From Lottia gigantea (Eukaryota; Mollusca; Gastropoda; Lottiidae), in contig NW_008710370.1 of NCBI RefSeq assembly GCF_000327385.1, forward strand, positions 967,922 through 1,031,921: DNA of 64,000 bases, given 5' to 3'. The notes beneath the pieces were generated by a model that saw only the letters and a program-made list of their open reading frames with translations, had not been told where the DNA came from and did no database searches. The translations under genes and the position numbers were made by a program. Numbering within the stretch: the first letter of the stretch is position 1; each line of letters opens with the position of its first letter. Shown here piece after piece: positions 12,861 through 24,577 of the stretch.

Positions 12861-15800
12861 GGTGACCGTTTGTGGCATATTTTCGGGGTGTTATATCTTT
12901 TGTTTCGGTGCATGTAATTGCAATGGTTTATTTAAAAGGCCGTATGGTTTTACAGTTTGCATTATAATTCACATTATTGACAATATGGTCCTAATACAAC
13001 ACAATCGGGAAATTACATTAATTATAGGACCCAGGCTTATTTCTGTCTATACGTGATGTATACATTATTTAAATATAATTAGGTACGCTCCGTAATCATT
13101 TTTGAGTGTTAATTAAATAACAGTTCCTAAAGAGCTTATTCTGAATATTTATGTATTATGTTCTTAAAAAGTGTCAAATTTTCTAATACTTAATTTAAGT
13201 GTAATTTCATGATTTTCTTTTTAAATTAGCTTACAGCCCACTGAATTAATTAATATGGAATTTGTTATGAAATGTTTCGTAACGGTTTAGATAACATGGT
13301 ATTGCAATGTAGAAGAACGTAATTACTTTACATGTCTTGTCGGGTATTATTTTCAGGTCTTTTATGATGAAATAATTTTTGGGTTTTTAAGAATAAAAAT
13401 AAATATGGGTAATCCATAGTAATTTGATCTGTAATTCCCAATTTTGAATTTTTAGGACTTTTTATGATAGATAAATAAAAATGTTTTATGATATTGATAT
13501 ATTCCTTTCAATGTAATCATTAGTCATTGCATAACGCCATGGGCATTACATTACTACGCGTTGTCGCAAGATAGTCATGACATGCCAAGTAAATATCAGG
13601 TGTATTACGTCACATGCAGGTATCTGAAATACCACAAACTATGTGTTTATCACAGCCGCTCAACAGTGACACAAATAAAAAGAAACAACTATTTGTGTGA
13701 CTGTTTAACGGCATATAGCCTACGTATTTTATATATATTATTATATATATATATTACCTTTATGAAATTTCAGATACATGTGATCTCGTTAAGAAAAAGG
13801 AAAACGAAGGTTAATGGTGCAAAATCACATTTGAAATATAACCTTTCCGTCTTGAGATAGTCGCCGGCAAAGGCCAATCCTGTCCTTTGACCCCTCAGAA
13901 AGAGAGGGGAAGGGGCATGCTTAATACAATACAAAATACAACCCAGAGATTGCCCCCTTTACAGAATGACTGACATAAATGTACATTAACGTGGTTATAA
14001 GAGTAAAGCCTATCCATTTTTCTTCGGTCCCAACTATATCACAAATCCAAGAGTCGACCCGCCGCAGTCTTTCACCCCGATGGAAATCATGACGTCCCTA
14101 TGCCTTAAAACGGCATTATTTTTGTTTTCGGTTGGTCTTTAAACCTTCATAATAATCCAGGAATTTACGCTAGTCATTTCGTTTGCCTTCTTGTCGTCAT
14201 TGTACTCTAGTATATTATTGATGAACATGTATTGTTATTAAATTTAATGGCGCATCTCATCTTGTTTACCTGAATCCTACAGATAAACCAAACGACTAAA
14301 TTAAAAGGCTCTACTTACGTTGTCCGTTCGATCTCCGTATAATATTTTCCAAGAAGGTATTTTGGGGGGCCACCAATCCACGCCGAGCCCCTGGCATTTT
14401 TGTTTTCCTATCGTCTCTTCATACATCCATGGAATGAAGTTGAAAAATCAATAACTGCCTCGCCAATGTTTCTATATTGTACACCTTTCGTCTCTACTGT
14501 TAGGTATTCTACAGGATTTTCAATAGTAGTCCAAAATGGCGGATATCTATTACACAATCTCTTTTTCTATTCCATATTTTCAAACATCTAATTTTCGTGA
14601 AAAATGTCATCTCAGAGAAAATCGTCCATTATTGTATTTAAGGACAAAGACATAAAATACAGTTTTACCTATTTCTTTTCTCTGTCCTCAACAGTTTGTA
14701 CGGTTGCCATGACGACAGTATGACGATGATAAAAGAGCGATTATCATTAGAATATGGAAACAAACATTATAAGATTGATTAATAGTCATATATTCTCAAC
14801 TGTAAATGTATCCATTTTTGTAACCAGTTAAATTTTTTTTGAAAATATATGTCATTTAAATAGGCCTACGTAAGAGTTTAGAAATCACACAAAAAAATTC
14901 AGCTTATGTTTTTTAAAAAGCTGCCGGTTTGACCAATATGTGAAGATTGCTGGCTATGATATATCGTTATAATGGACGAAAGGTGGTAATTACAACCAAG
15001 TGGTAAACATAATACCTGTAATCAATTTCAACGTCATTGACTTTAACATCATGAAATAATGAATGTCAGATTACATGACCTAGAAAAGATCTTAGAAAGA
15101 TATTATAAATAATGCATTATTCCAAAATAATGTATATGTTATCAACATGGTGAAGGCAATCTTAAAAATGTCGTTAGATTGAAAAAGCGACTGATTATCC
15201 GCATAAATTTCTTTCTTTACAATAATTCAAATTATATCAAAAAAAAAGGCGAACGTAAATTCCAGATATTTTTGTACGTCAAGATGCAAAGCTACAGTAT
15301 TATGTCTTTATATGCAGGCTTATCATTTCAATGGTAAAACTGGTAACGTTTTGACCAACTATATCACTACTTGCATTTCCATAGGGGGTATATAAATACA
15401 TCGGGTTCTATTAAACTCTGTCCTTGAATAGAGGTTTTAGATTTATAACCAAGTTCTTAAAGCTAAATGATAGTTATCTATTAGACAATTGGACTGTATA
15501 TGAATTAGAGTTGAAATTAAAGTTTCACTGCCTTTCGTTCCTTTGCCTTATGGGCCGTTCAAGAATCTGATTAAAATGCATATCTTGATGATGTTTTGTT
15601 TACATTTGGGTCTGGTGGTCGTGGTCTGATTTCAAAAGACGGATTTTTTTTATTGATAATCAAAGAAATGTACTTTATTGTTGTAGATCTAATAATAATT
15701 TGATATGCACATAGTTTTGCTTACCTTGACTATAAAAAATTGCGTAAATACCAGTTCGTATATTTCTGTAGAGAGATTTAGAAAGTAGTTGACGTCATTC

Positions 15801-17650
15801 TATAAATTGTTTATATGCTTCCACATGACATGGCGTCACGCATAACAAACCGCCATTTCACAATTAGTAAGAAACACCCAAGGAACAATAATTCTTATGG
15901 TGAAATTGTTTATTATCAACCAAGTATGAACCCTATAGAAAATTTTAAAAAAAATTGTAGCTTTTGTTCTTCAAAACTCATGGTGGAATTGAGTTTTTTT
16001 CTTTTTCAATCAGTAGAACTTCAGAAATATTAGAATTTATAAGATGATCGAACGGCATGATCCTTGTACTTTCAACTTTTCTCTCGCTGTAAATAGTTCA
16101 TGTTAATGATAACTTTTTTTTTTAAAATGACCAAATTCAAACTTAGCTGCCAGTTGGCGTTTGTTACCATTCCTGACAAACCATCTTTAACTGCATCAAC
16201 GGCTAATGCCTTGTAAGCTGCCAGTGAAAGTCTTAGAAGGGCTATGTGCATGCACCTAAGTTATCACATTTCCACTTAATACAATTTGTATGAAAATAAG
16301 CTGGGAAGCAAAGAAATTTCATACAGAACTTTATACAGTAATCGAAATCCAGATCAATAACATCTGATACCCAAATGCAAAAAATATAGTTGCAAACTGG
16401 CCAAATTTTCAGTAAACAGAAAAATAAAAGGTTACCTATCCTTTTAAATTCAGACAAAAAAACGCCAAAAAGTCTCAAAAAGTTATAATTGCTGTTTATA
16501 TTTCAAAGGCCTTCACCATTTATTATATACATTTATTCGAATTTGAGAGAAAATCAGTTCAAAACCAATTAGATTTGTAACTTTTGTATTATGTTGGAAC
16601 AAGGACAGTAACTCTGATATTAGTCAATAACCAGCACACAAATTTTATTAATTTGATTTTTATGTTATTATTATACATACCCCCCTCCCCTCCCCTCTCG
16701 CAGCACCAAAAGCATTATGTTCGGCAAAAATATCACAACTTGGTTAGAAACTCGAACAACCTCAGGTATTTCGCCCCCATCGGACGTAACCCTGGCTCCT
16801 TAACTCCATACACCTATCAAGAAGATTTAACCGATGGACATAAGTGCCAAATAATATACATCCACTCAGAAAGTAGGCATAATGGTGATGTAGAAATGCA
16901 AAAATGGTGTAAAATTCTTATTGCTAATTGAATACATTAAGTTATGGGGTGTTTTTTTACGCAACAAAAAATGGACAAAAGATGTTCAATATTACTGATT
17001 TCCACAAGAAATCAAATGTTTTCAATCGAATAACCTTGCAAGATGGTTTCTAATATTTCAGCTCACTCCTTTCATCAATGGCTGTATATAGTGGGTGATT
17101 TGGGAGAATTTAAGCTAAGGTTTTCTTGTTCTTCCTAAATTGTGTATAAGGGGACATAATACAATGATATGTTTTCAGACAACATGCAGATAGTGCCCTG
17201 AACATTTTGATTGGATTTTTCACAAGAATTTGTCTTTCTCCCTAACAATATTGTGGCCACTGCACCCAAGGCTAAGTAGCGTTTAACAAATCAGATGGTC
17301 AATGTGACAACATTCTTTTTTTTAAAATCTCAACCGCACCATTGATCCAACTAACAATACACAATTGTACAGATTTTGGTATTGAGATCTTTATCAACGA
17401 CCCGAAATTTATAGAACTGTTTTAGTGACGTTAACAATACGAATATATATGAAACGAATGATTCAAAAAATAACACCACAAAGTATCCTGATATTCTGCG
17501 ATTATTTCTTCAAATTTCCCGCCATTGTTAACTTCTGGTTTGATCAGTTGCTGCGATTTGGTGGTTTGAGATTTAATATCGATTCCATAATTCAATTTCT
17601 ACCATCTATTACTTAAACCCGATTAAAAAATTACCATTTTTGTACAGAGA
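12861..17650. other. Long stretch with no recognised gene
   Basis: Open frames of 60-115 codons occur here (for example 13561-13860 and 16584-16931), but none has a recognisable domain, splice context or codon pattern. A strong isolated TATATAAATA box lies near 15390. No tandem array or MITE was found by eye. Confidence 0.4.
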
Positions 17651-17654
17651 CTTG

Positions 17655-17660
17655 TTTATT
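17655..17660 (-). terminator. Polyadenylation signal of the sNPF gene
   Basis: TTTATT on the plus strand is AATAAA on the minus strand, about 116 bases past the sNPF stop codon. This is a suitable place for the transcript's cleavage and polyadenylation signal. Confidence 0.55.
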
Positions 17661-17775
17661 CCTTTCAGATCAATGAAAAATCAGAACAATGAAAAACAAT
17701 GGAAGCCATGTGAAAATGATGAAATGTCAACCGAAAACGTATTCAACAATAATTAAAGGTAACGTCCTCTTCTAG

Positions 17776-19321
17776 TTACTCCGCTTCACGTCCCCAATGA
17801 AATGAATCTGGAACTTTCTTTGTCTTCGGTATATCTTCTCTTTCACTTCTAATAGGGGCTTGTAAATATAACGGTAAGGGGTTATTTCGACCAAATCGAA
17901 ATAAAGAACCCCGTTTTCCAAATCTCAACATTGAAGCCTTCTTGCCAAACCGCATTAGACTTCCCCGTTTATCTGGTTTATAACTGGGACCGAAAACAAC
18001 TCTAGGAAACCATTCACTGATTGCTAACAAGCCATTGTCTGCACTAACATCATCATCATCAGCTTCGCCTAAAGCATCTAGCACTGAAACTGTTCTTATG
18101 CTGTTTGGTTCATCATCTATAAAAGAAACAATGAACGTATTTTGAATTATCTGCATGAAAGATATTACATCTCGCAAACATAGTGGTAATTGTGAGTCAG
18201 AAAATCAAGCACTATGGTAAATTTTAGAAATCAGAAAAGAAAAAACAATGTGGTAACGGTAGAGAAACAGAAAAGAAAAACACTATGGTATGTGGGAAAT
18301 CAGAAAATAAAAACACTGTTGTAACTGTGGAAAATCAGAAAATAAAAACACTGCGGTAACTGTTATGAATGAGAATAGAAAAACAATAGGAATAAATAAT
18401 AGAAAAACATGATGGTAACTGTTGGAAATCAAAATAGAAAAACTATAAGTGATAAGTGGAAATAAATAAGAATAGAAAACAAAGTGATATGTTGAAAAAT
18501 TTTAAAAAAAAAACAATGCGGTAACTGAGGGAAATCATGAGAGAAAAACAATGTGGTAATTGAGGGATATCAAGTAAAGTAAGTATAGTGGTAACTAATA
18601 AATCAAGGAAGATAAACTGTGTGGTAAATGTGGGGATCAGAAAAGAAAAACAATGTGGTAACTGGGGGATATCAAGTAAAGTAAGTATAGTGGTAACTAA
18701 TAAATCAAAGAAGATAAACAGTGTGGTAAATGGGGGGATCAGAAAAGAAAAACAAAGTAGTAACTGAGGGATATCAAGTAAAGTAAAAAATAGTGGTTAC
18801 TAATTAATCAAGAAAGAAAAACAATGCGGTAACTGGGGGAAATCGTAAAAGAAAACAATGTAGTAACTGAGGGATATCAAATAAAGCATTGTGGTGACTA
18901 ATAAATCAAAAAAGGAAAACTTTGTAATTGTAGGAAATCAGAAAAGAAAAAACAATGTAGTGTGGGAAAACTAAAAAAAAAGAATTGTGGTATATAGAAC
19001 AACATTGAGGTAACTAAGGAAAAGGAAAAACACTGGGATGTCAGAAGAGAAAAACAATGTGGTAACTGTAAAATCAGAAAAAGAACCAGAAATAGGGACA
19101 AGGTTCGTCACAGTTGAAATGATATAAAATCTAAACAGGGTTATTTGAATTTGAGCGGAATGTTTATCATTCTTTTAGTTTAAGGTCACGAAGCCTTTCA
19201 CTGATTTGATAAATGAAAGATTAAAATAATTACCTGATAAGAGGTGATTTGATTTTAAACACGTTACTGTAGCAATGAACAAAAATCCAACTAAAATACA
19301 TATGATACTTTTAAATTCCAT
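17776..19321 (-). CDS. sNPF / LFRFamide neuropeptide precursor (two coding exons)
   Basis: Coding exon 1 is 19321-19234 and exon 2 is 18116-17776. The donor (CAG|GTAATT) and acceptor (TTTTATAG|AT) join in phase 1 and give 142 residues. Residues 1-22 form a signal peptide with a hydrophobic core (CILVGFLFIATVTC). After an acidic spacer, dibasic KR precedes three amidated repeats: GSLMRFG (81-87), ASMLRFG (90-96) and GSLFRFG (99-105). Separators are KK, KR and a single R, so the third site is monobasic. Predicted products are GSLMRFamide, ASMLRFamide and GSLFRFamide. Molluscan LFRFamide precursors, orthologues of arthropod sNPF, have this design; these peptides act on sNPF-type GPCRs in feeding and reproduction. 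A TTATTTCAG acceptor at 19342-19350 just before the ATG points to an upstream untranslated exon. The 1.1 kb intron holds a tandem array. Confidence 0.88.
18180..19080. repeat. Tandem array in the sNPF intron, about 35-40 bp units with a 102-bp higher-order repeat
   Basis: The core is 'AATCAGAAAAGAAAAACAATGTGGTAACTG' in many variants, about 20 times. In the middle a larger unit of 102 bp is repeated three times, with matching points at 18548, 18650 and 18752. The array fills most of the single coding intron of the neuropeptide gene. Confidence 0.8.
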
Positions 19322-19350
19322 ATTTATTTCTTCTTTGTTACCTGAAATAA

Positions 19351-20587
19351 GAAAATTTCAAAAATAAATATCTTGAACTTCAAACCATTTGGTAATCTTT
19401 TTAAATTATGGTTTATCCATTGGTAACAATTGTTTTCTGAGAGTATCCGTTTTTATTATCATGAATCCATTAATTTCACTGTTTATCAAATCGTTAAACT
19501 ACAGAAAAAAGCCAAAACCCAATGAGTTATACGATAAAAAAAAATCACTGGCTAAGCGCTTTTTGCAACCATTGACCCTTGTTTGGAAACCGTTGTCTAT
19601 TAATGAGTAACATTGTTTCCATTGGGTCACCAAAGTTTGTCTCAAAGTAACCCTTGTTTCCAATGGATAGCCATAGCTTACCATGAGTAACCTTTGCATT
19701 GCAATAGATCAAATAATACAAAGTCAAAGCCTCTCACTCCTATCTCAAAATATAATCAAAAGGTTAGAAGAATTCTTTACCCGTGTTCTTAGCTCCTCAA
19801 ATTATCAAACTCAAATGAAAACATCTAGTTAAGTCCAGAGTAGGGTGAATTTAAATGTGAATTTAAACAAAGATAATTAATCTTCAAATCTTAGTAAAAA
19901 AATTTAATCCTCCGCCTTTTCTTAATTCAAAAGTTAATTCCAAAGTCGTGATACATTAGTGCTTGAGTTTTAATATTCTATGATCGTGATTAACGTGTCG
20001 TATTGTTTTGGGATTAAAAAGCACAATCGGATATCATAATATTGTATGTTCTCATACATATGACTTGTCGCCTGCATGATGTTAATTAGCTGTATCTTTA
20101 ATATTTTAAATAACACATCTTGTGGACATTCATTATGTTTTTCAAGATTGACTTATGATAATGAATGAATTTTCAGTAGAACAGGTATTCCATATTGTGG
20201 AGGAATTTCAAAACGTCTTTGTATGATCTTTAATTAAACACAGTATTTAAGGTCGTTGAACGTGGGATCATCGTTTATTAAAGGTTTTATGTTAATGATA
20301 TTAACGTTAATCATATTTACATAAGTATAATTAAATCTGCATATCACAATATAGCATATTATATAAAAGTGATTCCAAAATATCCAATGTTGCTTGATCA
20401 TGTTGAAAAATCAAGATAGCATAATAAATTTATAATAGCATAAGATCACGTCAAGTAGTATTAGAAATTTGTAATATCTTATGTCTTATTTAATACATGA
20501 TATCGCAGTAATTCTACTTTAATCATTCAGAAATGATTTTGACCAAATAAATGCAATAAAATCAATGACAAATGTAAGAATTATGAA
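19351..20587. other. AT-rich sequence upstream of the sNPF gene
   Basis: The sNPF promoter or a 5' untranslated exon would be expected in or beyond this stretch on the minus strand, but none could be identified. A GTTTCCAATGG/CCATTGGTAAC patch repeats in both orientations at 19415-19700. Confidence 0.35.
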
Positions 20588-20910
20588 ATTTAAGGGACAG
20601 TTGCACCATTTTGGTTGATTTGAGTCTTGAATATATGTAAATAGTCTTCAGAAGTATTAGAAATGTACGAAAACCCAAAATTCTTGAAAAGTGTCTCAAA
20701 CTAGGAATTTCTATAAATGTATTTTCTATATATGCCAATGTTTCAAAACGACGAATCGTCTCTTTCAAATGCGGATAATACTGGACAACACATGGATTTA
20801 AAGGCTCAAAACAACACTATCACTGATTGGCTCAGCCAAAGAATTCCCGTTTCTGAGACTAAACTAGGATTGATCACAAAATGGCTCACCTATCCCTTTA
20901 AAGAGAAAAA
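20588..20910 (-). mobile_element. MITE family A, nearly full-length copy
   Basis: Runs from TTTAAGGGACAG to TATCCCTTTAA and carries the family blocks in reverse order (CTTGAATATATGTAAATAG, GTCTCAAACTAGGAATTT, CACATGGATTTAAAGG, TTCCCGTTTCTGAGAC). A small open frame inside it is a by-product of the repeat. Confidence 0.8.
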
Positions 20911-20929
20911 TTATGCTGTCGTAACGTAA

Positions 20930-21800
20930 TGGAAATATATCATATAACAGTAGTTCATGTTATCACATGCTATTTTATCATCTTATCAACATCATGTTAT
21001 ATGTAACAATATAAATGTAACAACTTTATAACAGTAGATGTTGCTTCATCGTGTTATATATTATTATGACATTTCAGTAATTTTATAATACTGTATCATA
21101 ATAAGCATTATGTAATCAACAGTAATATATGTGTAATATATCATACCAGTATCATGTTATAACTGTACTATAACACGTGATGCTTTATCATGTTATGGTA
21201 TGATAAAATAATTTAATAATATATCAAGCTAGTAGCATGTTTTTCACATAACAGTAACTTGACAATGGCACGTGATGCTTTATCATTTTATGATGTATGA
21301 TATAATAAAACAGTTTATTGTGAAATATATCATGCTATTATCATGTTGTATATATTATTACAGTAACTCTCTCAAACAGTCATAAAACAATAATGTGATA
21401 TATCATGCTAGTATCATGTTATATATTATGATATATTATGTTATATCAGTAGCTTTACATTAACAGAAGTAATTTACATTATGATATAATAGAACGGTAA
21501 TTTAGTTGTCATGTTATATTTTATAACAGTAGCTATACAATAATACGTGATGCTTTATCATGTTATGATGTATGATATAATATAACAGTAATTGTGTAAT
21601 ATATGATGATGTTATGTTATACATATCAGAAACTCTACAATAACACATGCGTTCTATGTAGTATCACGATATGCACATACTCATTTAATTACGTTTTGAA
21701 TAATATGTCATTTTACTGCATCATGATATATTACGTATTATGTTACATTTTAGCATAATATGCTATAATTATGTTTTAATGTAATATAGAAGCAATTTTA
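20930..21800. repeat. Imperfect AT-rich repeat array
   Basis: Phrases such as CACGTGATGCTTTATCATG, TTATGATGTATGATATAAT and ATATATCATGCTAGTATCATG recur through this stretch in the same orientation at irregular spacing (near 21175, 21270 and 21545). It is a decayed array of roughly 90-bp or larger units. Confidence 0.7.
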
Positions 21801-23796
21801 AAATATCACTTGATATATGTATGTATATATTTAAAATAGTCTATACAATATGAAATGACTGCCCTTTTCTCTTCTTTATTATATCTTAAACTATCCGCGA
21901 AGCTGTCTTTTTCTTTCAATTTTATCCTGTTCTTAAAGTAGACTATCTATCGTAGATACATCTGACAGCAGTGAACTCAAATTAGTGACAAAAAAGTAAT
22001 TTATTGTCAACGAAAATTTACCAAGTTATTGAACAGATTTGCTTATTTGAACAATACACAAATAAACCAAAATCTAAAGATTTGATTTTCGTTACACACA
22101 ACAATTAATGTATTGCAATAGCCGGACAAAATAATCAGATGGTTGATATTGATGCCAAGGTGCTCGTCTGACTTTGATGAAACTACGTATGTATTTATTA
22201 CATTGATGAGTTCGCCGTTGTTGCGTTTTTTTTATTTTATTTTTTCGCTGTACTATCTTTGAGAATTTTGACCACAAAATAAATTCAATATGCCAAAAAT
22301 TAGTATGACCTATTGAAATACAATATTATTTAAAAATGCTATGAAAAGACTACAGACAATAAAGATCAAAAATAAAAGTTACATAAAAGACAATTGGGTT
22401 TCGAAAATGAAAAATCTGATTTAAAAATCAGAACAACGATCAAAATATGAAAATAAATATTAAATGTTTTTCAACTCACCACTAGAATAAATCGTTTCTT
22501 GATTTTCGCTTGTAGTTTTCAGCTTTTGTTTTCAAACTAAATTTTTCTAATGGAGCTGCTTGTATTATAATGATTTTTTAAACCTACACATTAAAGTAAG
22601 ATCAACACCCACAAGATCGATCATACATTTTATGATTGGTTCAAATTTGTTTTCCTAGCCAATAAATAACTCCTAATTTTCTTTTGGTAGATTGGTTGTT
22701 TTTTTTAAAAGCGTGACTCTCAGGAAAATATGTTTGGGATGGACAGTGCACTTAAAGTAATATAGGCGTTTAAGTAATATTCTATTTATTAACTAACTAT
22801 TATGGTTTAATGCTTATTTTCAATGAAATAAAACTAACTGAAGAAGCAAGCATAATAACGACTGACTTTTTTTAGTCAGGTTAGACGATTAAACCAATGG
22901 GTCCCAAAAAACCTCGCTCAAAACAAGTTTGCCTTTATTGTCATCGTAATTGAAAGAAACATGACTAATAAGGGTATCCCGGTTAAAAGAAACTCACCCA
23001 CTGGCTGCCTCGTCATCTTCCTTGAACTAGAGGTACAAATACGGACAACTGCTGAGGAGGTTCCCCCAAAGAAATATTTTGAAAAATTTAATTTATTTTT
23101 TGCATTCTGAATCTGGGGGGTGTTGTTTCCAATGGGGGTACAAATGCCTCTCCTGTAATCCCACTGAAACCTTGGAAAATTCAGAAATTGCATGAAAAAA
23201 TGTTGATGTCTTGGGTTGGTTAAAGTTATCAGATGATATTAAAAATCTCATTGATAAATTTTTAAATTGTGCTTTCATTTTATTGAAATTTAAGGTCCTT
23301 AAACTGCCAAAATGTTATCAGCATTCCCTCAAGCCAATATAACCATCAATATTGAGATAATAGCTTTTTTTTCAAAATTTAATTGCAGGTGAACACCGCG
23401 TCAGATTTCATTCTGATAATAGCTGAAATAGAATCAAACCATACGGGGAAAACATATAAATGACTGTTTTTCCTTTTGTTAAATCCTGATAGTGTACTCA
23501 GAAAATGTTACATTCATAATAGATATTCGTCATGATTTTTCTTAATAAAGAAATGAGTGGGATTCCTTTACTTATACTTTAAGGGATTATTATAATATTT
23601 TCTATTATATGACAATGACACCTGTGTCTAAATGCGTCTTGGGTTATCGTAACTTTTCTTTCTGAAATACGCTTCAATCCAGAATATTATATCATCATCA
23701 ATCCGGCTATACTTCTAGAAAAAACGAAACCATGTCCAGTATAGACGATTACAACTACTATCATTGAATTCCTATCTTGACATTTTCTATATATAG
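21801..23796. other. AT-rich sequence with no recognised gene
   Basis: Nothing coding could be supported. A less AT-rich patch at 22880-23200 carries open frames on the minus strand without a recognisable domain; it may be a fragment of an unidentified element. Confidence 0.35.
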
Positions 23797-24050
23797 GCAG
23801 TGTCAAAAGAAAAGACGACCGGCTTTTTAACTTTCAATAATAATCTGGACACGCATGGATTTGAAGGCTCAAATGTCGACGGTGAGCTGTGAACACTATT
23901 ACTGATTGGCTTAGCTAACTCGTCAAGTTTAAAGATTTTTAAAGAAATTATGCGATTTTTGTACATTTCTAGAACTTTTGAAGAATATTTACATATATTC
24001 AAGACCCAAACCAACACCCGAAAATTTCGAATCTGTCCCTTTAAATTTAT
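23797..24050. mobile_element. MITE family A, rearranged copy
   Basis: Contains family A blocks from both halves (CACGCATGGATTTGAAGG, GGTGAGCTGTGAACACTAT, then ATTATGCGATTTTTGTACAT and CTGTCCCTTTAA), with part of the middle missing or moved. Only the right end has a clean terminal sequence. Confidence 0.6.
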
Positions 24051-24577
24051 AATCAAATTATTTCAGTTTTCAAAATATTGCTTAAGTGAAAGCGATCGTG
24101 TTTCCTTAACGCGACTTTGGGTTCCATTAGATTTTTAGCTGTAATGGTTCTAAAGTTACTTTGAAAATTGATACGCTAGCGAAAAAATGCATCTTTTACA
24201 GCTTTGTATTTTATGATGAATTATATTTCACTTTGCTTGATGTTTTTAGTGTAGCAATAATACTCTCAGTAGTTCGAAAAGTGTTACAGAGTGGCTAATA
24301 TTTCCTTATTTTTCCCTCGGGACTCTTAAGTTTCAAAGTGAAACTAGGTTTGGCGAGGTGAATGTTGACGTAGATTATTTATCTTTTCACCTACAAGGGT
24401 TGTTCACATTGTAAACTACATACATGATAGTCTCTTAGCTAGCTCAGAGACAAACTTCGGTGTGGAACATCAATAGCCCATGTCACTTATGTATACGAAA
24501 CAACTCAATAGGTACAAGAACACGAACATATAGTAGACATTTCAGAGGTGAGACTTAAACCGTCACGGTGTATTTAA
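24051..24577. other. Non-coding flank of the satellite
   Basis: No gene or repeat is recognised between the MITE and the satellite. Confidence 0.35.

Noticed and set aside
16584-16931. 115-codon plus-strand frame
   Set aside because: No domain, no splice or promoter context and a composition like the surrounding non-coding DNA; a decayed element fragment is possible but cannot be shown.
20717-20929. 70-codon plus-strand frame
   Set aside because: It lies inside a family A MITE copy.
22918-23278. Overlapping minus-strand frames in a less AT-rich patch
   Set aside because: No recognisable domain in either frame; no support for an exon.
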